Source of the DNA: Cadophora sp. MPI-SDFR-AT-0126
Taxonomy: Eukaryota; Ascomycota; Leotiomycetes; Helotiales; Ploettnerulaceae
Assembly (NCBI GenBank): GCA_020747065.1
Contig: JAGMVK010000019.1
Location: forward strand, 434,001-498,000
DNA: 64,000 nt
Direction of reading: 5' to 3'
Shown: piece by piece, positions 34,119 to 46,366 of the stretch
Layout: the number at the start of each line of letters is the position of its first letter
How positions within the stretch are numbered: the stretch's first letter is position 1
The notes under the pieces: generated by a model
The model's input: the letters and a program-made list of their open reading frames with translations, nothing else
Databases searched by the model: none
Told to the model about the DNA's origin: nothing
Program-made: the position numbers and the translations under genes

Positions 34119-35268
34119 ATGTCCGTTCTCAAACTATCGGCACTGCTTACTCTTCTGAACTTCGTTGTTGCTACTCCATATCCTGCCCACAACAAGTCAG
34201 AAGCATGCACCTTTAACCTCCCAACATCATACGCAGCACTCGGAGACAGCTTCGCTGCAGGACTGGGTTCTGGCTTCCCCATTGATGATGATGGTAAGCT
34301 TTTAAAGACTCCTCTTATGCAGACAACACTAAAGCGCTCAAGTTCAATGCCAACGCCAGAATGGCTCTTACCCATTTCAGCTCTTTGAATTGAGCCCTTT
34401 CAATGGTCATCGGCCGAGCTTCGACTTTCAAGCCTGCTCCGGTGACGAGCTTGACGATATTGATGCTCAAGTCGCAAAGCTTGCTCAGAAGAAATTTGAC
34501 CTCATCACATTGACGATCAGTGGGAATGACTTCGGCTTTGGTGACATAGCTGTATGTTGCACAGATGCTCATCATACCATGTTTAAACCTGACTCGGCTC
34601 TTTAGGAAGCATGTGTTTATCAAACGCTCTCGCCCAACATCACAAATCCGCAACAAGTCTGCGATGCAGCTTTCTCCATCGGTGAAGCGCAGGTGAAGGA
34701 TAAATCTGTCTGGACGAAATTCGACCAAAAGCTTTCTCTCATCAAATCCTCCGCACTGAATAACGGCGGTCGAATTTTCGTTACGGGCTACGCCAAGTTC
34801 TTCGCTACCCCCATCGATGGCGATGCTTGCGACTCTATCTCATTCTTTCCCATCCCTCAACTCGCAGCTCTCAACATGACAGCAGCTAATCGGCGCCGCG
34901 CCAACGCCATCACTGATGCAGTGAATCGCGGAATCCAAAAATCAGTATCCAAGAGCGGCTCAGGGGTCCGATTTATCGATTTCGACAAACTGTATGAGGG
35001 GCGCAGATTTTGTGAGGCGAAGAATGTGCAGGATCCCATTGGTGCCAACAATCCCAACGTCTTCTTCAACGATCTCCGGACTGTTTTGCCGTTCCCTGGT
35101 GTTGCAGATGTTGCGAAGCAGACTCCTGGCTTGAAGGTCGATATCACGGATGTTTTACAACAGAACTCGGTCTTCCATCCGAAGATTGGAGCCCATCGCA
35201 TCTTGGCTGCGGAGTTGAATTTTAGGATTTTGCTTGATGCCGTCATTCCAGCCAGCTCTGTTGTTTGA
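34119..35268 (+). CDS. secreted SGNH/GDSL-type hydrolase
   Basis: Three exons (34119-34293, 34343-34551, 34606-35268) give 348 residues. A signal peptide (about residues 1-18, ending VVA-TPYP) points to secretion. The GDS block I, SYAALGDSFAAGLG, has the nucleophile at S44. Block III is SGND at 118-121, and the block V histidine is in VFHPKIGAH near 319. The acidic partner three residues before that His is Ser here, as in some fungal relatives. Such enzymes hydrolyse esters of lipids or plant polysaccharides; the substrate is unknown. The first intron's acceptor (CTCAAG at 34342) is chosen because it restores CQRQNGSYPFQLFE, a conserved block between GDS and GND. Six or more cysteines suggest disulfides. 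Confidence 0.88.
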
Positions 35269-35625
35269 ACAGTCTCTGAAGTTGCTACTTTCGTCGGTGT
35301 CTGGGCGTTTTGTCAGAGGAAAAGGTGTTTGGGTTTGGGGTTGATGGTAGAATAGAAGTACGTTCTAAGATAATTTGGGAAATATAAGAGTAATTCAACT
35401 TATTTTCAATCGATCAAAAAGGCGAGATTGATAGCCCAAATATTGATTAACTTTTCATTTTCTCTACGTCAACAAGTTAAGCCTTGGTCAAAAGATGCCA
35501 AGCGAGCGGCCGCACGTCCCCAAAAGTTGCGATTTCGGATGTTGATTTCAAAGGCACTTTTTTAAGGTGCCTCCCCCGAAGATCCATATTCACACTAGTT
35601 ACAAGCAGAAGTACTACAGAGTGCC
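35269..35625. other. intergenic region
   Basis: About 357 bases between the hydrolase stop and the BolA start, both on the plus strand. No motif stands out. Confidence 0.45.
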
Positions 35626-36110
35626 ATGGCAGAGACATCAGGCGTTACGGAAGCCCTGTTGAAGGAGAAGATTACGCAGAGTCTGGCTGCAGTCCATGTC
35701 GAAATCGAAGATATGTCTGGTGAGTGATGACCCCGCCAAATACCCCTCCATGTAGTTTCTTACTCTTTGGGGCCTGCAATTCCTCGCTATCCTCGCTGCT
35801 ACTACTCAGGCCCAATTCCATTGTTGATAGCTTTACATTCATGCACGAAGAGAGCTGATTCTAAACTCCAGGCGGCTGCGGACAAGCGTACTCGGCTATA
35901 ATCGTATCGCCACAATTCGAGAAGAAGACAACGCTCGCCAGACACCGACTTGTGAATACAGCGCTGAAGGCGGAGGTTGCTGCTATCCATGCTTGGACCC
36001 CAAAATGCTATACGCCGGAACAATGGGAGAAATTAAAAGCGGAGGGGAAGAATGAGCTTGAGCCGGGAAAGGAGACAACGGGTGAGGTGGTTAATGGAAC
36101 AACTGCTTGA
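35626..36110 (+). CDS. bol2: BolA-like protein 2 (Bol2/Fra2)
   Basis: Two exons (35626-35719, 35872-36110) give 110 residues. The BolA fold is evident: helix [20 protein letters not shown], then [20 protein letters not shown], then [20 protein letters not shown] and [12 protein letters not shown]. The conserved Cys in GGCGQ and His in ARHRLVN are the ligands used by the cytosolic BolA2 class when it shares a [2Fe-2S] cluster with a monothiol glutaredoxin (Grx3/4). In yeast this complex (Fra2) reports iron status to the Aft regulators; filamentous fungi lack Aft1 and use other iron regulators, so the target here is unknown. The 14-residue C-terminal extension after the domain is polar. Confidence 0.92.
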
Positions 36111-37436
36111 AGGAGGATTGCGTGGATAGATGCTACGCTATGCTATGCGTTCGAATCGTTCCAGATTATGTTATGATACTGGAAGGCAATGGGAGGCAAG
36201 ATTTGATGGATTGGAGGAGTTATGGAGTGCGATAGATATGATTCTGGGCAACTGGGGTAGGCAAGGTCAAGGATGGCTACCGCGGGACTGAAGACCTGTC
36301 TGACAGTACGTGAGAGGGAAAGGAGTTTATGGTACCTTGCCTGCTTGGTATGGAGGAAAGGACACGGCACGTAAGAAGGATGGCAGTTGGAAAGGACCTC
36401 AACACGGGATGCAGGTCAATACTTTCCAGGTTGGCAAAGTCATTTGGAAGGTGATCAAGTCAAACGGAGAAGTAAATTATGAGAAGGATTTTGGACTTCT
36501 TCCTTTCAGTAGCTCCCAATATCTTCTTCGAGGCTTGACAAGACTGTAGCCAAGATGTTCCTGCTCATCCTGTCAGAATTGACTGAAGATTTGTGCCGGT
36601 CCACCTTGCTGTCCTGAACATTCTGCACCCTTTGAGGATGTCTCGTCGTGGGCTTGGGCATCTTCTCATGACCCATTCATGACCCATTCATGACTTCCCA
36701 ATGCCTGCCATGACAATGACGCTGATTCTGGATAGATTCAGCAATCGCGCATGTGCTGATTCCTCCTACAGTCCCGGTAATCTAGGACTAGTGTACTCCA
36801 AGCTCAAGTCAAGTCGTTTTGCTCATTCGCTGAGCAACGAGACTAAAGACCGCCACTGAAGACATGAACAGTACGATGTTGTAAAACTAAACCTCATGAG
36901 CGACATTTCGAAATTATCAAAATGCATTGCTTACTGCGTTCCTTGAATAAGCACTCTCCTCAGCATCTGTACGAGCTTCAACGAAAAGCCGGCGCAAGTT
37001 TGGAAGGTTTGCCTTTGAAGATGCAATCAGACTCATGATGATAGATGATTGCGAAAAGGGGGATATCAATATTTCCTTACCATTTGACCTTGAGATCTTT
37101 GGGAGACCCGTTGTTTCAAATCCCATGCGTTTGGCAGGGAGGTGCAAGTGAAGTCTGTGGTTGCGCCCCCTGTTCTCGATGACACTAGCGCCAAGTTTGA
37201 GACCAGAACCACAGAAGGCTGAAGCTGTCAACAATTGAGTGAGCATCGACATCCACTTTCCACACCCGCGAGCCCCCAACATACACCAAGCGCAGACATT
37301 CGAACCATATCTACGTCCTCGATACCAGGTATTTCTAGAGCAACCCAGGCGATCTGCACAAAGCTGCCGCCTCACCGAACAATTAAGAGAGCTGCGGGCG
37401 TATGAGGGGCACCTCAAATCGCCATCTGTGTGAGCG
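36111..37436. other. intergenic region with short tandem repeat
   Basis: About 1.3 kb between BolA2 and the AP-1 beta gene, both plus strand. It holds an 11-bp tandem repeat at 36666-36694. A minus-strand frame of 186 codons overlaps the start of AP-1 beta antisense and looks accidental. No gene is recognised. Confidence 0.5.
36666..36694. repeat. 11-bp tandem repeat (TCATGACCCAT)
   Basis: Two full copies and seven bases of a third, with no mismatch. Too short to indicate a function. Confidence 0.85.
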
Positions 37437-39803
37437 ATGGCGGTAAACAGGATCAAGGGGGCCTTCGCGGTACCCAAAAAGGGCGAAACTTTCGAGTTGA
37501 GAGCAGGTTTGGTTTCGCAATATGCCTATGAGCGCAAGGAGGCTATTCAAAAGACCATTATGTCCATGACGCTGGGCAAGGACGTGTCTGCGCTGTTCCC
37601 CGATGTGCTGAAGAACATTGCAACCGCGGATTTGGATCAGAAGAAGCTTGTATATCTATACCTGATGTGAGTTTGCTGTTGGCTGTGGTGCTGCCACTGC
37701 GATCTAAGAGGCTAATCTGCTTATAAGGAACTATGCCAAATCACATCCAGATCTGTGTATTCTGGCGGTCAACACATTCGTCCAGGATTCCGAAGACCCG
37801 AATCCTCTAGTAAGAGCGCTGGCAATCCGGACAATGGGGTGTATTCGGGTGGATAAGATGGTAGACTACATGGAGGAGCCACTACGGAAAACACTGCGAG
37901 ACGAATCTCCCTATGTGCGGAAAACGGCTGCGATATGTGTTGCGAAGCTCTTTGACCTGAACCCTACGATGTGTCTGGAGAATGGCTTCCTGGAGACTTT
38001 ACAAGAAATGATTGGAGATCCGAATCCTATGGTGGTCGCTAACTCTGTTACGGCTCTTGTGGAGATCAACGAGGCGGCTCCGGAGACGAAAGCATTGCGG
38101 ATTACTCCTGCTACGCTCAAGAAGATGCTGATGGCCCTCAATGAATGCACAGAGTGGGGAAGAGTGACTATTCTCACAACTTTGGCCGAATACAAGGCAC
38201 AAGATGTGAAGGAATCAGAGCATATTTGTGAGAGAGTTTCGCCCCAGTTCCAGCATGTGAACCCCAGTGTGGTGTTAGCAGCTGTGAAAGTGGTGTTTCT
38301 GCACATGCGGAATGTCAGCCAGGAGCTAAACAAGCAATACTTGAAGAAAATGGCCCCTCCGCTAGGTACGTTGCGTGTTTGAAACAGCTGGTTACTATAC
38401 TAATGATTTTCAGTCACTCTTGTGGCATCAGCTCCAGAGGTTCAATACGTTGCTCTGAGGAATATTGACTTGCTGCTCCAGGCCAAGCCAGACATTCTCA
38501 GTAAAGAGCTACGGGTTTTCTTCTGCAAATACAACGATCCACCATACGTGAAGCTCCAGAAACTGGAGATCATGGTACGGATAGCCAATGATAAGAACGT
38601 CGATCAACTCCTGGCAGAACTGAAGGAATATGCTTTGGAAGTTGACATGGACTTTGTCCGAAGAGCTGTCAAGGCTATCGGTCAAGTAGCCATCAAGATT
38701 GAGAGTGCCAGTGAGAAGTGTGTTAACACGCTTCTCGACCTCATTGCCACCAAGGTCAACTATGTTGTTCAGGAGGCTATTGTAGTCATCAAGGACATTT
38801 TTCGGAAATACCCCGGTTATGAGGGCATAATTCCCACGCTTTGCAAATACATTGATGAACTCGATGAGCCAAATGCACGAGGTGCTTTGATCTGGATCGT
38901 TGGAGAGTATGCCGAGAAGATCAGCAATGCTGATGACATATTGGCTGGCTTCGTTGAGGGCTTCATGGAAGAGTTCACGCAGACTCAGTTACAAATTTTG
39001 ACCGCGGTTGTAAAGCTGTTCTTGAAGAAGCCCGATAACAACCAAAGTCTGGTTCAGAAGGTTCTCCAAGCAGCAACGGCTGAAAACGACAACCCCGATA
39101 TTAGAGATAGAGCGTATGTCTACTGGCGTTTGCTTTCTGGCGATCTCCAAGTTGCAAAGGTATGTAAAGTCACCTCCGAGTTATCTACACAAAACTTACC
39201 AGGCAGAATATCATCCTTTCCGACAAACCTCCTATTAGCACAACCATGTCTTCCCTCCCTGCCGCACTTCTAGAACAACTCCTCACTGAGCTATCTACTC
39301 TCGCATCAGTATATCACAAGCCGCCGGAGACTTTTGTCGGTCACGGCCGCTACGGAGCCGACGCCATCCAGCACGCCGCCATTCAAGAACAACGGCAAGA
39401 CGCCGCCGACAACCCTATTGCAGCCGCAGCCATCGCCGCTCAAAATGGTACCCAGAACAACGCCGAGAACCTCCTCGATATCGATTTCGACGGAGCAGCT
39501 CCAGCATCAGCTGATTTGCCTCCCAGCGGTGGAGCATCCGGCTTGGAGGGTCTGGCCGGTACACCGCAAAGAGTCGCAAGTCCAGCAGCTGGTCCTCCGC
39601 CAGGTGCGAGCAGTATGGATGACATGATGGGTCTCTTCGACATGAACGGAAGCAGCTCTGCCCCACCAACATCGGGTCAAAATGACATGATGAATGGCTT
39701 TGTAGGGTTAGATCTCGGTGGATCTCACCCTCCTCCACCACAAACCCAATTGCAGGGTGACTCGTCGAAAAAGACAAATGAGGATTTACTTGGCATGTTT
39801 TAG
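37437..39803 (+). CDS. apl2: AP-1 complex beta subunit (beta-adaptin)
   Basis: Four exons (37437-37666, 37728-38365, 38414-39159, 39207-39803) give 736 residues, the length of fungal beta-1 adaptins such as Apl2. The adaptin trunk is well conserved: [80 protein letters not shown], and [19 protein letters not shown]. The last 130 residues are a flexible hinge with clathrin-box-like LLDIDF and a terminal DLLGMF. The folded appendage (ear) of animal beta-adaptins is absent, as usual in fungi. AP-1 sorts clathrin cargo between trans-Golgi and endosomes. The last intron has tandem CAG/CAG acceptors; the second keeps [14 protein letters not shown] in frame. Confidence 0.95.
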
Positions 39804-40063
39804 ACGGTCGAATGGCTTGGTAGTGTGGGTTTTCTGTAGCGAGGGAAAGCAAAAGAATATTGGGCTTGGCTTGATCAATCAATGAATGCATTGAAGACCG
39901 GCGAATGGGTAGCAATTTGAGTCCTGACTCTTGATGAAAATTATTGACTTTGTCGTAACTTTTGGCTTCGTGATACAATATCCATCTGACTTACTGTACT
40001 GTACATATATATTATGCTTAGAATCCTCACCTGATGTGTCCATTTTCGTGTCCATCGATCCAA

Positions 40064-41654
40064 TCACTCGTCACTATCTGACTCGCTGCCCAAAAATGCC
40101 AATTCTGGGTTGACTCGGCGTTTTCTCGCAGGTGGCTGATCGTCGCCCTCACTCCCACTAGACTTTCTCTTCTTCGGAGCACCCTCCTCACCACTCTCGT
40201 CGTCCTCATCACTAGGCTCCTTCAGGCTCTTCTTCACAGCCGCGCTCCGACTCCTTCTCCCACTTTCCAGGCCCCACGCCTTCTCCCCTTCCCTCACAGC
40301 TTCCAAATCCGCCTGGAGTTCCCTCATCTCCTTGATCTCTCTCGCGCGTGCATCGCTATACCTTCCCGTCATCCCAATATCTCTCAACACGTTCTGTAGA
40401 TGCCGGATCTTGGCTTTACTGTCGTCGCCGTACTGCTTGAGCTCAAATTGCCAGATCTTCTTCATGCCGCACTTCCCTAGTTGTGATTGTAGCAGCTTGA
40501 TTTGCGCTTCGTCAGGGGAGAGGTCGGCGGTGGACTTAGTTTTGGACGCGGCTTTGGCTTTAGGTGCCTTCGGTTCTTTTGGGGCTTTGGCTTTCTTTTC
40601 ACCCTTTGGGGCGCGTTGACGTTTGGCTTTTGGGGTTGGATCGAGCACAATGGACATTTCTGAGTCAGATCCTGCGTCTGGCTTGTGTGCTGCCTTTTCT
40701 TCTGCATCTGAATCTGCGGCGTCTTTCTTGGTTGTAGAGACGGGCTTTGCCGCAGGTTTGTTGTCCTCCTCGGATTCGGCGTCTGAGTCTACGACAGATT
40801 TTGAGGACTTTTTAGGGGTGGCTTTCTTGGGAGTAGATTTCTTCTTCGGTGCAGAGGCATCGCTGTCCAGCTCCTCGTCAGATTCGTCGCTGTCCACTAT
40901 ATTCGCTTTGCTTTTCGATTGACGCTTGACTGGTACTCTGGTCTTGGGCTTCGCCTTGCTCTTCTTCCTAGGTGCTTCACTGTCATCCGAGTCCTCGAGG
41001 CTAAGCTCAGCCTCCGACTCTTCATCCGAGATATCCTCACTTTCAGAATCAAACTTCGCCTTGCTTTTTGATTTTATCCTAGCTGGCGCTGCCGATCTCC
41101 CTTTCCTCTTCGCTTTGGATCCCTTTTTCTTCTTTGGCGCGTCACTGTCTTCCGAGTCACCGAACTCAGATTCCACTTCACTCTCCTCAGTTGGTGTAAC
41201 TTTAGTAAGCTCAGAAGTCTCGTCCTCGCTCGGCGTGTCTTGCTTCTTCTGTCGCTTTGGAGCGCGAGTTTTGCTTTCTGGAGCTGCCCTCTTCGTAGCC
41301 TTCTTGACTGGAGCTGCAGCTTTCTTAGGTGTTGGCGTCGCTTTCTTTACGACTGTGGGCGTGGGCGCAGGAGGTTCTGGTGCTTCAGTCGCATCAGCCA
41401 ATTCGCTCTACAATAACGGCGCATTAGCTCAGCATTCATTTGCGATACATTTCGAAGCATACCGCATAATCTTTGATTATCTTCTTGGATTTGTCCTTCC
41501 ATGATTCATTGGAGAGAAGCCCTGCCTCGAGTCCCAGCTCTGCTTCGGCTTTATTGCGCACATTGCGCACGGTCAAGGTTTCTGGATCAGTGGAGTGAAG
41601 AGATTTGATTGCGGCGTAGATGCCGTCGACAATTTCTTTCTCAGAGGGAGCCAT
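40064..41654 (-). CDS. DEK_C/HIRIP3-like nuclear protein, probable histone chaperone
   Basis: Two exons (41654-41463, 41407-40064) give 511 residues. The first exon (residues 1-64) is a DEK C-terminal-like helical domain (EKEIVDGIYAAIKSLHSTDP). The middle 300 residues are a low-complexity alternation of Lys/Ala/Pro-rich and Ser/Asp/Glu-rich blocks with many SDSED and EDSDD casein-kinase-2-like sites and several basic nuclear-localisation stretches. The C-terminal helical domain (SPDEAQIKLLQSQLGKCGMK, DDSKAKIRHLQNVLRDIGMT, RAREIKEMRELQADLEAVR) resembles the HIRIP3 region that binds histones. The nearest known function is H2A-H2B chaperoning linked to HIRA, inferred from domain likeness only. 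It converges with AP-1 beta with 260 bases between stops. Confidence 0.82.
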
Positions 41655-42796
41655 TGCGTATAAGGTCTCGTTCGTGCGATGGAGAGATGGAGATGTTTGC
41701 TGAAGGAGGTGGAGACGAGGCTGAAGAAAGCGCGTTCAAGTCGCGTGGACTTGGAGGATGGTGGGGGCGGAAGGTTTTGCAGGGGTGTGACAATAGCCGA
41801 GACTGAATCAAAACAACAACTTCCTCAAACAATCTCGTTTAGATTTGGCGCAACATGCTATGCCAGTTCGCTCAAAGGAGATTTGCAAGATTTTGCTTCT
41901 TTTGGATTCTTCGATTTGCCCGAAGCAGCCTCTATGTGGATTTTGAGCTTTTCCCAATAGCAGTCACAAAATTCGGCCGAAGAAGAGCACTGATTTTGTT
42001 CAAGGCCAAAAATACCGAGAGGACTTCATGCAAAATAGGGCAGAGATGATTTCGTAAGTCTACTTGAGTTATAAGCACAATTGGAATGTGGCAAGTAAAT
42101 CTATATTGTAATCTGTTTGGCCTAAGCCGAGGTGCTCTTGGCATAGAGAGTATTGCTGTGTGAATATACCCAGACCAGGAACCACAAAATTAATCGGGAT
42201 CTATCAGTCATATCGGCATCTGATGATGAGAAGCCCAATTTCAACTATAGACGATACTCAAAGAGCATAAACCCGATTTGGCCTGCTCGCCTCCGAGAAT
42301 GACCAGAGTGGCGGCTGCTTATGCGCAGGGGCTGAGTGGCTGAAGGGCTGCGTGGCTGTGATTCGTCAAGGATCGAGACCACCAGGACTTTTCAAGTCTG
42401 TGTAATACGCCGTATAAATTGCATTTGCTTTCACTGATTGGGTCACTTCTTTTTCATACCGTAAGCAACTTTCATAGCTTGTACTTGATGTTCAGCCGCA
42501 TCTGCGCTGGACGAATCGAGAAATCTCACTAAGTCTCATGAGAACAAAAACGGTAAACGCTTTCCATTCAGCAGAAACAATCTGAACTTTGGTTTCCAAA
42601 ATCTTACGTCACTTCTCTTCGGACTTTGCGAATTAGTATCTATAGCATTGACAAAGATCGTGGCCGTGCTCGTATATCAGTTTGGAATATCTGCCTACTC
42701 TATATAAACCATATCTTCCCCGTCATGTAATTAGTATTCAGCAACCTGATTCGCATCTGTTCCTCTACAAACAAACTTCTCAAAATTTCAATCATC
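41655..42796. other. intergenic region with TATA box
   Basis: About 1.1 kb between the HIRIP3-like gene (minus) and the secreted protein gene (plus). A TATATAA at 42701-42707 lies 90 bases before the secreted protein ATG. The rest shows no gene. Confidence 0.55.
42701..42707 (+). promoter_or_regulatory. TATA box of secreted Cys/Trp-rich protein gene
   Basis: TATATAA about 90 bases upstream of the ATG at 42797, a position fitting a core promoter of a regulated fungal gene. Confidence 0.55.
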
Positions 42797-43669
42797 ATGC
42801 TCCAGCTGCTGTTTCGTCTGGCATTAGCCGCGCTGCTTTCCGCCGCCGTCTTGTCCGCACCATTTATCGCAGACGGAGAAAAATTCGGATTCGAGCTTCA
42901 AAACACCACCAACCAAGAAGGAACTATTCAAACTAAATGGTTACCATCTCAAGCTCTCCTCGATGAACAACAAGCTCGCATGGAGAATTACTATATCCTC
43001 GATCCAAACACCAACGAGACAATTCTCAATCCCTCAAACGATCATCCACTTTCCAAACGTGACGACTTCAATCCGTACGAGGGCGCTGAGTGTCGAATGG
43101 TATTCATGCACCATCACAACATTGCACAATGTTGTGGAGGAGAGCACTGTGAGGATTGCTCTACGGAGACGACGGAATTTAGGATCTTGGATAATAAAGA
43201 CCCCGGGCGTTATTTTGCTGTGTTCGATATGAACCCAGGCAGTTGGGAGTACTATCAGTAGGTCTACGTCACACGTTTCCAGCAAATTTTGATTGGGTTC
43301 GCAACCTGTGAAATTTAGATTTGCTGACACTCATTCGCAGATTGAACGGCCATCGTGGTTGGTGGGGAATTGCCAACTGGGGCTGGGATAAGTGGTATGC
43401 AATCGACTCTGCATACGGGCATATTGAAGGCGAAACAACGGATCGTGGTAAGTTCAAATGTTCCTGAATCTGATCAATCGCGATTGCATCTTTTGACTCT
43501 GTGTAGATATGAAAGGAGGGGAGTACTGCTGGTACAGTCAAGGGTCGGCATGGTGGGGCTATTGGGGTGAAGCTGCATGCACTTCGTAAGTGAACAAATC
43601 AACTGTGATTCGGTCTATTTGCTGATTCGATTCTTTTTGCTCAGATGGTGTTCCGCCTTCAATTGGTAG
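42797..43669 (+). CDS. secreted cysteine- and tryptophan-rich protein (effector-like)
   Basis: Four exons (42797-43257, 43341-43447, 43507-43585, 43645-43669) give 223 residues. A signal peptide (about 1-20, ending VLSA) is followed by a 65-residue propeptide-like stretch with NxT sequons and a Kex2-type KR site at 87-88 (HPLSKRDDF). The mature part would have eight cysteines, including CCGGEHCEDC at 112-121, and many tryptophans (GWWGIANWGWDKWYA, WWGYWGEAACTSWCSAFNW). Size, secretion, processing site and paired Cys fit a fungal effector or antimicrobial-type protein, but I recognise no named family. The last coding exon is 25 bases. Each junction keeps frame and ends at a stop right after a Cys-containing block. 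Confidence 0.8.
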
Positions 43670-43969
43670 AGCGACTCGAGGTGCAGAAGGTGCCATGACT
43701 TCATGGACCCGACTTTGTGTATCTCGCTTGGCAATGCATTCACCAGATCCTTTTGTCTCTCATTCTCTTTATTTTGATACTTAGATTGCTGTCGGTTTTG
43801 CGAACAACTTAAATGATGCTATTTTTGTACTATAGCACATACACAATTTTTGAAAGTGTGATCCAAACGAAGGCGACGAGTGATTCTTCATTTCGCAAGT
43901 CATGCCCTTTCGATTGGAGGCAATGTGTTCATAAATTAGTTTATAAATTTATATAGCTATGGACAATTA

Positions 43970-45487
43970 TCAGCTGTTCATCGATTGGCTCTTAGAATCT
44001 CTTCTTGAAAATCTCCATGACTGTTGCGACCAACGATTCAAGGCTATCTCTGGTACATCCAGTCCAGCGAACGTAACTCGCAGAGGAAGCATTGTGGGAT
44101 TCGTCATGTCGCGATCCAACTCCAGTGTGGCTGGAACTTGGATACTACTGATCGTAGATTTGGGAAAGTCGAAAGAGGTTTCCAGTTGTTGCATATCAGG
44201 CTCCTGCCGCCGCTGTGATGTATGACACTCACGCTGGGTATCGCCAGGGATTACCCCAGCGATGGCAGCTTCGATGTCGCCTTCTCCCAGTCTGCTTTGC
44301 ATGGTAACCTCTGTTTCTAACCGTGCAGATCCGCTTTGCAACGTCCCATAAGCTTCTTCCTGAACCGGCCCAGGATCAATTCGCAGCGTAACTATGGTTC
44401 TGACGAGGCGTATATCCCAAAACTTAGCGGCAAGAGGACGAAGCACGGACAAGCAGACAGCAAACAGTGCAATTCCTGGCTCAACTGTAGACCAGATAGC
44501 CACTCCGAATGTATGATCTATCTTGAATCAGCTCAGCACGTAATCTGATACAAGTATATGGAGACGGGACGAACAAAGGAAGTCCTTCTTTACTACGAGA
44601 CTCTCAATGAAACGAAGACGAATCAACGTAGCGACGACAGCGATAGCACCTAATCCCGTCATGACTCCAATCCAGAATTTCTTCCAGAAGGCGAATCGAA
44701 CATTCCACAATAGGACTATTGGAAGACCTGCAAGCGTGAAATCTGAGATAGCGCTCACGGCCGAATGTATGTATGTACCGCCCAGAACGATCCCACGTGG
44801 CAGACAGACGCCCTTGTGTGTTGGATTGGGTTCATATCGGTGCCAGATGTAAGGAACGGGGACACATTGTAGGACGACAGCGAGGAGATAGACGACTCCA
44901 GTAATGATTACCATTATTAATGTTATCCAGATAACGCGGCGTTGCCACTTTTCGATGAAGAGCCGAAGATAGAGAACTATAGCTGGTAAGCAATCATTTC
45001 CAAGTGGCCCTTTCTCGAACTGCCAAGGGTTTGGTTGACCTACTTGTGATAGCGACTTTTATCAAGCACATGGTTATAACATATACCCACTCACAATAAT
45101 ACCAATACTTAGATATGATCAGATACAAATAGTAGATTTATAGAGTGAATTCATCTCACCCGGTGTGCTGTCAACAAGTCTTCGAGATTGAGATCCGCAT
45201 CTTGCCGTCCAGTGCCGTAATGGACACCCACGAGGACAAAAGAGCAGTAAATGCTGTAGAAAACTCTAGAACAAGAGGTCAGTATCTATCGAGACGCTTT
45301 CTTGCGCTTAAAGCTACAGAGGGACCGGGACGTACAAACTTGCAGCAACGAATCTATCGTCCCAAGTAATCTTCTCCACAATGAAGAACCTGGTGTATAC
45401 TCGTAGAGCAACTCCCAACCATGCCAAAGAAACAAGAGCCAGAGCCAAGCTTTGCAGTTGGGGTCCTTTGTTTTCGACAGAGTCCAT
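43970..45487 (-). CDS. fungal rhodopsin-domain integral membrane protein (PTH11-like fold)
   Basis: Five exons (45487-45336, 45265-45160, 45107-45044, 44976-44575, 44517-43970) give 423 residues. Seven membrane helices are visible: QLQSLALALVSLAWLGVALR, then VFYSIYCSFVLVGVHYGTG, the short exon with WVYVITMCLIKVAITI, VIWITLIMVIITGVVYLLAV, SAISDFTLAGLPIVLLWNVR, FWIGVMTGLGAIAVVATLIR and TVEPGIALFAVCLSVLRPL. Signatures such as RVYTRFFIVEKITWDDRFV and IWSTVEPGIAL define the fungal rhodopsin domain (PF20684) found in PTH11-type receptors. There is no CFEM domain. The C-terminal 150 residues are cytosolic. Ligand and signalling role are unknown. The last intron's acceptor (GATAG at 44518) is chosen because it restores DFLYHTFGVAIW. 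Confidence 0.85.
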
Positions 45488-46366
45488 CGCAACAAAGGAC
45501 CTAGGAGGATGGAGCAAAAATTTCCCTTTCAATCACTCATCAGTTCCGACGCCTCATAGTCTGTGATCATTTCGGCGTAACTTTATATTACATATTGAGG
45601 GGCACTTCAAGGGAAACAAGTAAAAGTAGCAACTAAGATTAAAGTTTGAAGCTTGACCACACTACTGTACCTTATTCTTCAAGAAATTCGGACTTCGGAC
45701 TTGGTAATTCGAAATTGACCACCAGTCTCCAAAGGGCTTTAGAGATTGGATCGCCTTCACAAACCATGTCATTGCGTCGGCACACCAGAGCATCTGGGCC
45801 TTGCTCAGATCACCCTAAATCCAGCGCCAAACGAAAGAGAAACAACAGACTCTCTCACTACTCTCTCGGCCCCGCACTACCAGCTTCTTTGTCCGAGCAC
45901 ATCGACCACAAAAGGGCCAGACCATCTGCAAGTCACCAGCTACGGGCGCACCAAGAGATCTGTGCATGCTTCTAGCTCCAGATCTACGTGCAGGATCAAA
46001 TATAAAGTTTTTGTTGACGTAGACTACTTGTGAAGCTGTTAGTCTTTTGGTTTTCAAAAGTGGGAAACTGGGAGATTAAGTAATGGCGAACTAAGATGCT
46101 AGCATAGTACGGGATAGTGGCTCGCGGAATACAAAACAAGTAATTTTTGGGTGTTTTTGGTAAAGTTGTGATGGACTTCGCCACCGGCTGTCGGTTTAGT
46201 TTGAACTTGCAGGCAAATAACTCCCAGTCATCAATCGCAATCCTTGGCTGCTATTCTGCAGGTAAGTGGCAGGCTACGGTCCGGAATGGAAAGGCTTCGA
46301 ATGAGAGACGGTCTCGGCCGTGATACGCATAGTCTGATACAATCCTATCTTACAATCGTACAACAA
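45488..46366. other. intergenic region
   Basis: About 880 bases between the rhodopsin-domain gene start and the CorA-like gene stop, both minus strand. Frames of up to 109 codons on the plus strand lack domains. No RNA gene or repeat was recognised. Confidence 0.45.

Noticed and set aside
36917..37477. Minus-strand frame of 186 codons
   Set aside because: Overlaps the start of AP-1 beta antisense and has no recognisable domain.
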